Origin: Thermostichus sp047462415
GTDB taxonomy: Bacteria > Cyanobacteriota > Cyanobacteriia > Thermostichales > Thermostichaceae
Assembly: GCF_047462415.1 (NCBI RefSeq)
Contig: NZ_JANSJE010000034.1
Coordinates: 1-21,982, forward strand
DNA length: 21,982 bases
Direction: 5' to 3'
Shown here: piece after piece, positions 7,358 to 14,521 of the stretch
How the letters are laid out: every line of letters starts with the position of its first letter
Position numbering within the stretch: the first letter of the stretch is position 1
The notes under the pieces: generated by a model
The model's database searches: none
Told to the model about the DNA's origin: nothing
What the model saw: the letters and a program-made list of their open reading frames with translations, nothing else
Translations under genes and position numbers: made by a program

Positions 7358-7774
7358 TCAGTCGGTCTGGGCCAGGGGATCCCGGCAACGCTCGCAGGCA
7401 GCAGGTAGATAAAGGGTGTCGCGGCGGCCAAACCACTCGTAGCGGTGATCCCGGATCTGGGCGTAGCCCCAGTCTCCCAAAAGCCTGAGGCCGGGGAGGT
7501 TGCGGTAGAGGGCCAGCCACAGGGATCCGCTGGGCAAGAGGGCGGCAATGTGTTCGACGGCGTCGGATCCCTGCCAGCGGCGCTCTGGCTGCTCCAGGTC
7601 GATCAGGATCATCCCCAGTTCCATCTGCTCGGGTGGGATCCCCCATTGGGCCAGGGTGGCCGTGTCTTGCATGGGGGCGTAGCGAAACTGCTGGCCGCGA
7701 TCCAGTTGCTCTAAAAGCTTGACCCCATTGGCGCAAAGGTTGCACAGGCCGTCGTAGATGACCAGGTAGGGCAT
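7358..7774 (-). CDS. DCC-family thiol-disulfide oxidoreductase (DUF393, YuxK-like)
   Basis: The N-terminus LVIYDGLCNLCANGVKLL carries the DGxCxxC signature (C11, C14) of the DCC family, thioredoxin-fold-related proteins predicted to do thiol-disulfide chemistry. The middle has QGSDAVEHIAALLPSG and the end RYEWFGRRDT, both typical. At 138 aa the length is normal. A second CxxC (C127, C130) near the C-terminus could bind metal or form a disulfide. ATG at 7774 has GAGG at 6-nt spacing and lies 8 nt after the def stop, so it is co-transcribed with def. The substrate is unknown. Confidence 0.9.
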   Translation of the reverse strand: MPYLVIYDGLCNLCANGVKLLEQLDRGQQFRYAPMQDTATLAQWGIPPEQMELGMILIDLEQPERRWQGSDAVEHIAALLPSGSLWLALYRNLPGLRLLGDWGYAQIRDHRYEWFGRRDTLYLPAACERCRDPLAQTD

Positions 7775-7782
7775 AGGGATCC

Positions 7783-8310
7783 TCAGGCAGGGGGCTGGGC
7801 CAAAATCCGGGCTTGGTAGTCGGCCTCAGAAAGCAGTTGCTGCGGCTGCCGATCCAGGAACAACCGGCCCAAGAGGTGATCGTATTCGTGCTGGAAGATG
7901 CGGGCCGGAAAGTCTCGCCAGACCACCTGCTGCCGCGATCCCGCAGGGGTGTAATACTCCACCTCCACCTCGCGGGCACGGGCCACCAGGCCGCGGCAGT
8001 TGGGCACGCTCAAGCAGCCCTCCCACCCCAACACCTGCTCGTCACTCAAGGCCAAGGGACGGGGGTTAATCATGACCAGGGGCTCCATCTGGGGTGCATC
8101 GGGATAGCGAGGGTTGGGACGGGAAGCCACGATGAGGATCTGGAGAGGGGATCCCACCTGAGGGGCGGCCAGACCCACCCCTTGCGCCTCTTTCAAAGTG
8201 GCGAGCATCTCTTCAATTAGGCTTTGCAAAGCCGGCGTCCCAAACTCGGCGACCGGCTCAGCCACCTGCGTCAGGATGGGATCCCCCAGTTGTCGCAGGC
8301 GCAAGGTCAT
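7783..8310 (-). CDS. def: Peptide deformylase
   Basis: Removes the N-formyl group from nascent proteins in the cytoplasm, using a bound metal ion. All three family motifs are present: GVGLAAPQ (44-51), EGCLSV (97-102, metal ligand C99) and HEYDH (141-145, two His ligands and the catalytic Glu). The length of 175 aa is normal for a bacterial type-1 enzyme. The ATG at 8310 has no strong ribosome site, but the N-terminus LRLRQLGDPILTQVAEPV is the expected family start. It follows purF by 41 nt and precedes the DUF393 gene by 8 nt. Confidence 0.97.
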   Translation of the reverse strand: MTLRLRQLGDPILTQVAEPVAEFGTPALQSLIEEMLATLKEAQGVGLAAPQVGSPLQILIVASRPNPRYPDAPQMEPLVMINPRPLALSDEQVLGWEGCLSVPNCRGLVARAREVEVEYYTPAGSRQQVVWRDFPARIFQHEYDHLLGRLFLDRQPQQLLSEADYQARILAQPPA

Positions 8311-8351
8311 AGCGTGCTCTCAGACCCCCTCTGCAGACTCTCCAGCATTTG

Positions 8352-9899
8352 CTAGCGATCTTTGCGGCTGGCTACCGTTTCCAAAGCCAGCTTGGAGCGC
8401 TTCAGCCCCTCAGGAATGGGGATGGGGTAGTGGCCGGTAAAGCAAGCCGAGCAAAAGGAATTGGGATCCCGACCTGTGGCGGCCAGCATGCCTTCCCAGC
8501 TCAAGTAGGCCAATGAGTCCACCCCGATTTTCTCGGCAATTTCTGCTACCGAATACTTGGCGGCAATGAGCTGGTCTTGGCTGTCGGTGTCAATGCCGTA
8601 GAAGCAGGGATGGGTAACGGGGGGGCTGGAGATGCGCATGTGGACCTCCGTAGCTCCTGCCTGGTGCAGGGCTTTGACGATCTTCTGGCTGGTGGTGCCC
8701 CGCACAATCGAGTCGTCTACAATCACAATCCGCTGCCCCCGCAGCACGTCTTCGAGGGGGTTGAGCTTCATGCGAATGCCCCGCTCCCGCATCGACTGGG
8801 TGGGCTGAATAAAGGTGCGGCCCACATAGCGGTTTTTAATCAGCCCTTCCGTGTAGGGGATCCCCAGTTGGCGGGCATAGCCAATGGCTGCCGGTGTGCC
8901 GGAGTCGGGCACCGAGATCACCCAGTCGGCCTCTGCCGGAGCTTCTTTGGCCAGTTGTTCTCCCAGCCGCACCCGGTAGGAGTAGAGGCTCTCCCCGTGC
9001 ATGCAACTGTCGGGGCGGGCAAAGTAGATCATCTCAAAGATGCACAGTTTGGGGGTGGCCTCGGCCCAGCGCAGCGATTGCAGCCCTTGACGGTCAATCC
9101 ACACCAGCTCCCCCGGCTCCACCTGGCGCAGATAATCCGCTCCAATGATATCCAAAGCACAGGTTTCCGAAGCCAACACGTAGTGCAGTGGCTGGGCTTC
9201 TGGGTGGTTGAGCGTGCCGTCGCTGCAGAGGATCCCCAGCCTCTGCGGTTGCAGCAGCTCCTGTCTGGCGGGGTTGCTGCTCAAAAGCCCCAACACCAGC
9301 GGACGCACGCCGTAGGGATCCCGCGCCCCAATCAGACCCTCTGGCGTGCCGATAACCAGACTGAAAGCCCCGCGGCAGCGGCGCAAAGCTTGACAGGTGG
9401 CTCCCACCCAGTCTTGACCTTGGTTCACTGCCTGGGCAATGGTGTGGGCAATACATTCCGAGTCGGTGCTACCGGTGAGGTGGCACTCGGCAGCTTCCAG
9501 TTCTCTGCGCAGCTCTTCGGCATTGACCAAGTTCCCATTGTGAGCCAAAGCCAGCGGCCCCAAGCGGGTTTCCACAATCACCGGCTGGGCGTTGGCCATG
9601 CGGCTGGATCCCGTAGTGGAGTAGCGGGTGTGGCCTACTGCCAGATCGCCGCTGAGCTGGCCTAAGTTCACCTCGTCAAACACTTGGGAAACCAGCCCCA
9701 TTGCCTTGTGGACTCGGCAAAAGGCCCCCTCAAAGGTGGCAATCCCCGCCGATTCCTGGCCGCGGTGCTGCAGGGCAAACAGCCCAAAGTAGGTCAGCTT
9801 GGCCACCTCCTCGCCGGGGGCCAAAATGCCGAACACGCCGCAGGCCTCTTTGGGCCCTTCCTGAGCTGGCGATGGTTCTGCTTCCACCTTTGCTGCCAT
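8352..9899 (-). CDS. purF: Amidophosphoribosyltransferase
   Basis: Catalyses the first committed step of purine synthesis, PRPP + glutamine to 5-phosphoribosylamine. Residues 1-19 form a propeptide; C20 (ACGVFGI) becomes the N-terminal nucleophile of the glutaminase domain after cleavage, followed by LQHRGQESAGI and GHTRYSTTG. The PRPP-binding loop is IVIVDDSIVRGTT (391-403). Cysteines C286, C432, C483 and C486 sit where Bacillus-type enzymes bind a 4Fe-4S cluster, so this is the cluster-containing, processed class. ATG at 9899 has GAGGGG 4 nt upstream. Length of 515 aa is slightly longer than typical. It is the first gene of the purF-def-DUF393 run. Confidence 0.98.
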   Translation of the reverse strand: MAAKVEAEPSPAQEGPKEACGVFGILAPGEEVAKLTYFGLFALQHRGQESAGIATFEGAFCRVHKAMGLVSQVFDEVNLGQLSGDLAVGHTRYSTTGSSRMANAQPVIVETRLGPLALAHNGNLVNAEELRRELEAAECHLTGSTDSECIAHTIAQAVNQGQDWVGATCQALRRCRGAFSLVIGTPEGLIGARDPYGVRPLVLGLLSSNPARQELLQPQRLGILCSDGTLNHPEAQPLHYVLASETCALDIIGADYLRQVEPGELVWIDRQGLQSLRWAEATPKLCIFEMIYFARPDSCMHGESLYSYRVRLGEQLAKEAPAEADWVISVPDSGTPAAIGYARQLGIPYTEGLIKNRYVGRTFIQPTQSMRERGIRMKLNPLEDVLRGQRIVIVDDSIVRGTTSQKIVKALHQAGATEVHMRISSPPVTHPCFYGIDTDSQDQLIAAKYSVAEIAEKIGVDSLAYLSWEGMLAATGRDPNSFCSACFTGHYPIPIPEGLKRSKLALETVASRKDR

Positions 9900-9997
9900 G
9901 GATCCCCTCTTGCTGTGGCACTTATCAGTCTAACCCGAGCGCTCTTGAGATCTCACCGCCAAGGCGGATCCCATGCGATTGGTGACACCCATAGTGT

Positions 9998-10026
9998 TTG
10001 CAAAAAATTGAGGCTCTATCTATAGT
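9998..10026 (+). promoter_or_regulatory. Candidate promoter of the lipoprotein gene
   Basis: TTGCAA (9998-10003), 17-nt spacer, TATAGT (10021-10026) is a good sigma70-type match, about 130 nt before the lipoprotein ATG. The octamer ATAGTGTT occurs at 9991-9998 and 10022-10029, 31 bp apart (about three helical turns), overlapping both promoter boxes, which could be a paired operator. Confidence 0.45.
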
Positions 10027-10157
10027 GTTAGGAGCACTTGCGAGACTCTGCTTTCGCGGTTGAGGGAGCAGGACGGTGCGGGTTTTTGAGTTGAACGCTG
10101 CCGAGACTCGGTTTTCCTAACAAACCCCCAAGCTCGTGTTGTGAGGAGCTAAAGCCC

Positions 10158-10919
10158 ATGAAACAGCAGCCCCCTAGGTTCCGTCAGAGCTGGATGTTGG
10201 CAATCTCTGCGATGAAAGCCAGTGTAGCCGCTTTTGTGTCGTTGTCACTGGTGGCCTGCCAAGAAGATGGCCGCGAGCAACCCTCGGTTACCATTACTCC
10301 TGTGCCGGTAACGGTTGTGGCACCGACGCCCACGCCTTTTCTCGTCCCCAGTCCCCTCCCGACGCTCACTCCCGTCCCGACGCCTCTGCTCACCCCGACC
10401 CCCACTCCACTCTTGAATCCGTTCCCCAGTCCTTCCCCCACCGCATCCTTCTCGGCGGAGCCACCTTCGATTGCCGTGGTATCGCTGGCGGACGCGCGAC
10501 AGACGGTTCCTTTTAATGTCTTGGTGGCCGTGACAACTCCTGCGGGTTTGGGAGCTGGCATCAGCTTCCGGGTGGAAATCCGGCGGAACCCTCTCACGCT
10601 GACGTTTGATTTCACCGCCGCTGCCGTCGGCTGTCAGGCCAACAGCAAAACCTGCATTGGCACCATCCCCATTACCATTCCCGCTTCTGCTCCCACCGGG
10701 GAGTATGAAGTGACGGCGATGGTGGCAGATACCCAAGGCCGCATCGCCTCCGCCAAGGCTCCTCTGCGGGTGTTGCCTGCGCCCAGCCCTTCCCCTTCAC
10801 CAACGCCAGCCGGCACCCCCAATCCCTTTCCCTCGGTATCGCCTTCGCCTAGCCCCAGTCCTACTCCCAGCCCTTCGCCAACGCCGACGGCCAACCAAAG
10901 GAGCGCCCCAACTCCCTAG
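10158..10919 (+). CDS. Predicted lipoprotein with Pro/Thr/Ser-rich linkers and one Ig-like domain
   Basis: The N-terminus is basic, then hydrophobic (AAFVSLSLVAC), with a lipobox LVAC giving a lipidated C34. Residues 44-95 are a PTPTP-type linker. Residues 98-205 look like a single beta-sandwich of the bacterial Ig/invasin type, with two Cys (VGCQANSKTCIGT) likely forming a disulfide. Residues 207-253 are PSPSPTP repeats. The architecture suits an outer-surface or periplasmic anchor, with flexible spacers. ATG at 10158 follows GAGGAG at 9 nt. The stop overlaps the stop of the convergent aminotransferase remnant by 4 nt (CTAG). The specific function is not recognisable. Confidence 0.85.
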   Translation: MKQQPPRFRQSWMLAISAMKASVAAFVSLSLVACQEDGREQPSVTITPVPVTVVAPTPTPFLVPSPLPTLTPVPTPLLTPTPTPLLNPFPSPSPTASFSAEPPSIAVVSLADARQTVPFNVLVAVTTPAGLGAGISFRVEIRRNPLTLTFDFTAAAVGCQANSKTCIGTIPITIPASAPTGEYEVTAMVADTQGRIASAKAPLRVLPAPSPSPSPTPAGTPNPFPSVSPSPSPSPTPSPSPTPTANQRSAPTP

Positions 10920-11314
10920 GGCAGCTCTTGAAGGACTTGCCTCAAGGTGGCGACCAAGCGTTCAATGTGGGTTTCCTCGATGATCAAAGGTGGGGAAAGG
11001 GCGATGGTATCACCTGTGGTGCGGATCAGCACGCCCCGTTCGTAGCAGCGTAAGAAAGCTTCAAAAGCCTGCGCTGTCGGTCGGCCAGGGATCCCTTCCA
11101 GTTCAATGGCCCCCACCAAGCCGAGGTTGCGCACATCGATGACATGGGGCAAGCCCCGCAGAGAATGGAGAGCTTCTTCCCAGAGGGGGGCGAGGCTGGC
11201 GGCCCGCTCCAACAAGCCTTCTTCTTGATACAGGTTCAGGGTGGCCAAGCCGGCGGCACTGGCAACCGGGTGGCCGGAGTAGGTATAGCCGTGGAAAAAC
11301 TCGATGGGGCGATC
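10916..11314 (-). pseudogene. C-terminal remnant of a class-III aminotransferase
   Basis: The frame from 11314 reads DRPIEFFHGYTYSGHPVASA, then GLATLNLYQEEG, the conserved segment just after the PLP lysine of omega-amino-acid/beta-alanine:pyruvate aminotransferases, and continues through VRNLGLVGAIEL and RGVLIRTTGDTIALSPPL to a normal C-terminus. About two thirds of the enzyme, including the PLP lysine, is missing. An in-frame TAG (11315-11317) precedes it, and the sdhA stop codon lies only 28 nt upstream. It is therefore a deletion remnant, not a functional gene, although a TTG start at 11248 could give a 110-aa product. Confidence 0.8.
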
Positions 11315-11342
11315 CTAATCGGCTTGGGATACCTCTGGAAAG

Positions 11343-13058
11343 TTAGTATTTCCGCTCCTGAGGAAGAAAGCGGGTGATCACCACGGGACGATAGCTGATC
11401 TGGGGGGATCCCTCGCGAAAAGCGGCCAAGGTGTGCTGTAAAAACCGTTGATCATCCCGCTGGGGATAGTCTTCCCGCGCGTGGGAGCCGCGACTTTCCC
11501 GCCGTTCCAGAGCGCTGGCGAGGATCAAGGCCCCCACCGTCATGAGGTTGTCCAGCTCCAGGGCTTCGATGAGCTCGGTGTTCCACACGCTGCCCCGATC
11601 GTCCAGGCGCAAATCCTGCTCGTAACGCCGGCGGATCCGGTGCCATTTTTGGATCCCTTCTTGAAGAACCGATTCGCTGCGATAGACCCCACAATGCTCG
11701 GTCATGCAATCTTGAAACTGCCGCCGCACCTGATCAATGCGGCTTGCCCCGGATCGCTCCAGCAGCCTGGCGATCCGCTCGGCGGCCTGGTTGAGCAGGG
11801 ATCCCTCGTCCAACTTCGGCAAGGCTCGCCCCCTGACGGCTTCTACCATAGCTGCCCCTGTGCGCCGCCCGAAGACCACGCACTCCAGAAGAGAGTTGCT
11901 GCCCAGCCGGTTGGCCCCATGCACCGAAACACAGGCCGTTTCACCGGCAGCAAACAGCCCTTCCACGCGGGTATGGGCATCCCGCAGCACCTGCCCATCC
12001 ACCGTCACCGGGATCCCGCCCATGCAGTAGTGCACCGTCGGTCGCACCGGAATGGGATCCACAACCGCATCGATGCCCAGGTGGCGATGGGCCTCCTCCC
12101 AACAAAAGGGCAGCCGCATGTGAATGGTTTCTGCCCCCAGATGCCGCAGATCCAAATAGACAAAATCTTTTCCGTCGATCCCGCGTCCGGCCCGCACCTC
12201 CGTAACAATCGCCCGCGACGTGATATCCCGGGGGGCCAACTCCATCTGGCTGGGGGCATAGGCAGCCATAAAGCGCTCTCCTTTCCCGTTGATCAGATAA
12301 GCCCCCTCCCCGCGCACCGCCTCCGAGATCAACACCCCCACCGGATACAGGCCCGTGGGATGAAACTGCACAAACTCCATATCCTGCAGAGGCAGGCCGG
12401 CCCGCGCCACCATCGCCATGCCGTCGCCGGTCGAGGCAAAGTCGTTGGAGGTGGAGTTGTAGATGCGCCCATAGCCGCCCGTGGCCAACATGACTGCCTT
12501 GGCCCGCACCACCTCCAGCCGTCCGCTGGCCAGCTCCAGCATCACCACTCCCTTGACCTGGTTTTCTTCCAGAATGAGCTCCAGCACATACCATTCGCTG
12601 TAGAGCTTGACCCCAAAACGCTGGAGGTTGCTCACCAACTCGTGCAAAATGGCGTGCCCGGTTTTGTCGGCGGCATAACAGGTGCGCGGGTGGCTGTGTC
12701 CCCCAAAGGCCCGCTGGGCAATGCGGCCATCCGGCAGGCGGGAGAACAAAACCCCCAAGTGCTCCAGATCGATAATCACCTCAGGGGCTTCTCGGGCCAG
12801 AATCTCCACCGCATCCTGATCCGCCAGATAATCGGATCCCTTGACGGTATCGAAGGCATGGGCTTCCCAGGAATCTCGCGGATCGACATTTTGCAGGGCA
12901 GCGGCAATGCCCCCCTGCGCTGCTACCGAGTGGCTGCGAATCGGATGGGTTTTGGATACCAAGGCCAGGTCGAGGCCGGGATCCCGCCGCATGGCCTCCA
13001 AAGCCGCCCGGCAACCGGCCAGCCCCCCGCCAACGATGACAATGTCGTGCTCCAGCAT
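11343..13058 (-). CDS. sdhA: Succinate dehydrogenase/fumarate reductase flavoprotein subunit
   Basis: An FAD-binding dehydrogenase that oxidises succinate to fumarate at the membrane. The dinucleotide motif DIVIVGGGLAGCRAAL is at the N-terminus; SHSVAAQGGIAAAL contains the His that carries covalent FAD; FVQFHPTGLY, HGANRLGSNSLLECVVFGR and ESRGSHAREDYPQRDD are diagnostic. ATG at 13058 fits the family start; an in-frame GTG at 13082 would add 8 residues. 571 aa is normal. NadB (L-aspartate oxidase) was considered, but the C-terminal HAREDYP segment with the downstream length favours SdhA. No sdhB or sdhC is adjacent, which is common in cyanobacteria. The gene downstream was deleted to a remnant. 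Confidence 0.93.
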   Translation of the reverse strand: MLEHDIVIVGGGLAGCRAALEAMRRDPGLDLALVSKTHPIRSHSVAAQGGIAAALQNVDPRDSWEAHAFDTVKGSDYLADQDAVEILAREAPEVIIDLEHLGVLFSRLPDGRIAQRAFGGHSHPRTCYAADKTGHAILHELVSNLQRFGVKLYSEWYVLELILEENQVKGVVMLELASGRLEVVRAKAVMLATGGYGRIYNSTSNDFASTGDGMAMVARAGLPLQDMEFVQFHPTGLYPVGVLISEAVRGEGAYLINGKGERFMAAYAPSQMELAPRDITSRAIVTEVRAGRGIDGKDFVYLDLRHLGAETIHMRLPFCWEEAHRHLGIDAVVDPIPVRPTVHYCMGGIPVTVDGQVLRDAHTRVEGLFAAGETACVSVHGANRLGSNSLLECVVFGRRTGAAMVEAVRGRALPKLDEGSLLNQAAERIARLLERSGASRIDQVRRQFQDCMTEHCGVYRSESVLQEGIQKWHRIRRRYEQDLRLDDRGSVWNTELIEALELDNLMTVGALILASALERRESRGSHAREDYPQRDDQRFLQHTLAAFREGSPQISYRPVVITRFLPQERKY

Positions 13059-13380
13059 GAATGGATGTGGGCAAACCCTCACAACGGAGAACCACCGCAG
13101 GCAAGATGGCGTCTTCCCATTATGCCTGCCCCCATGGCAGCGGCAACCGAACGTGGCTCATTCGCACCGGCAGTGCGGTTCCCGGCAATAGCCCTTTCTG
13201 GGGAACCCATCCAACAGGCTTGTCTGGATAGGATAGAAGCTGGAGCCTGCCCTTGATTTGGCTCTGAAGTTTGCTCTGGGCAACCGGTGCTCCTACGGTC
13301 AGCGCCTGGAAATACCGTTGACCTCAGCCCGGCAGGCAGCCCTAAACGGTTAACGTCAAGATTGAGTGCGGAGGATGGCT
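13059..13380. other. Divergent intergenic region between sdhA and the GT4 gene
   Basis: No coding sequence recognised. It must contain both divergent promoters. The only candidate for the plus strand is TTGACC (13318-13323) with TAAACG (13343-13348), but the 19-nt spacer is long. GGTTCCC (13177-13183) and GGGAACC (13201-13207) form a 7-bp inverted repeat of unknown role. Confidence 0.4.
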
Positions 13381-14463
13381 ATGCGCATTGCTCAGATTGC
13401 CCCTTTGCATGAGAGCGTGCCCCCCAAGCTCTACGGCGGCACCGAGCGAGTGGTGTCCTGGCTAACCGAAGAGCTGGTGCGGCGCGGGCACGAGGTGACC
13501 CTATTTGCCAGCGGCGACTCCCAAACCCAAGCTCGCCTGATCCCTTTTCGGGAGCGGGCTTTGCGCTTGGATCCCACGGCCATCGACACGGTGGCGCCCC
13601 ACATCCTGATGGTAGAGAAAGCCTTTCAGATGGCCGATGAGTTTGACATCATCCACGGCCACATTGACTACTACCCCTACGCCCTGGCCCGCCGCCATCC
13701 CCAAGTCTCTTTTTTGGCCACCCTGCACGGGCGGCTGGACATTCCGGAGCTGCAGCCGCTCTACACCGAGTTTCAGGACATCCCGGTGGTCTCCATCTCC
13801 AATGCCCAGCGGCGGCCCCTGCCCCAGGCGCGCTGGGTGGGGACAGTCTATCATGGTTTGCCCCTGAATCTGCACCGTTTCTATCCAGAAAAGGGAGATT
13901 ACCTGGCTTTTCTGGGCCGGGTCTCGCCGGAGAAAGGGCTGGACACGGCCATTGAAATTGCCGCGCGGGCCGGGATGCCGCTGAAAGCTGCTATCAAGAT
14001 TGACGCCGTGGATCGCCAGTACTATGAGTTAGAGATTAAGCCTTTGGCCAGCCGCCACCCCAATGTGGAGATCGTGGGGGAAATCACCGAGCAAGAGAAG
14101 AGCGAGTTCTTGGGCAAGGCCTATGCGGTGCTGTTTCCCATCCGCTGGCCGGAACCCTTTGGGCTGGTAATGATTGAAGCGATGGCCTGTGGCACGCCGG
14201 TGATTGCCACTCGCTTTGGCTCGGTGCCAGAAGTGATGGCCGACCGCCGCTCCGGCTTTATTGTGGACTCGGTGGAGGAGGCAGTGGAGGCAGTAGAAAA
14301 GGTGGGATCCCTTGACCGAGCTGGGGTGCGGCAGGTGTTTGAGGAGCGGTTTAGCGTTGAGAGGATGGTGTCGGAGTACGAGGCTCTTTACAACCAATTG
14401 GTGAACGAACGGCAGGAGCGCTCGAAGAAAGCCACCCCCGGCCTGTCAACCCTGCCTAGGTAA
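13381..14463 (+). CDS. GT4-family glycosyltransferase
   Basis: A GT-B fold retaining glycosyltransferase. The N-terminal domain begins MRIAQIAPLHESVPPKLYGG with the acceptor-side GGTE (19-22). The C-terminal domain has FLGRVSPEKGLD (177-188) and EPFGLVMIEAMACGTPVIA (258-276), the EX7E nucleotide-sugar motif (E258, E266). Of the possible starts (GTG 13366, ATG 13375, ATG 13381), 13381 is preferred: GGAGG lies 6 nt upstream and it matches the family N-terminus. 360 aa is normal. It sits 58 nt before an amylo-glucosidase-like gene on the same strand, suggesting joint action on a glucan or glucoside. Donor and acceptor cannot be read from sequence. Confidence 0.92.
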   Translation: MRIAQIAPLHESVPPKLYGGTERVVSWLTEELVRRGHEVTLFASGDSQTQARLIPFRERALRLDPTAIDTVAPHILMVEKAFQMADEFDIIHGHIDYYPYALARRHPQVSFLATLHGRLDIPELQPLYTEFQDIPVVSISNAQRRPLPQARWVGTVYHGLPLNLHRFYPEKGDYLAFLGRVSPEKGLDTAIEIAARAGMPLKAAIKIDAVDRQYYELEIKPLASRHPNVEIVGEITEQEKSEFLGKAYAVLFPIRWPEPFGLVMIEAMACGTPVIATRFGSVPEVMADRRSGFIVDSVEEAVEAVEKVGSLDRAGVRQVFEERFSVERMVSEYEALYNQLVNERQERSKKATPGLSTLPR

Positions 14464-14521
14464 AGCCGGGGCTATCTGGGGGGCTACTGTTTTGCTCCTT
14501 TGGTTGGGTGGGAAGACGCAG

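Noticed and set aside
11448..13256. 602-codon open frame antisense to sdhA
   Set aside because: GC-rich codon bias leaves the opposite strand open; the translation lacks any domain, whereas the minus strand is a full SdhA. The same applies to long antisense frames at 8577-9665 and 17253-18407.
13318..13348. Promoter TTGACC/TAAACG for the GT4 gene
   Set aside because: The 19-nt spacer and weak -10 make it too uncertain to list as a promoter.
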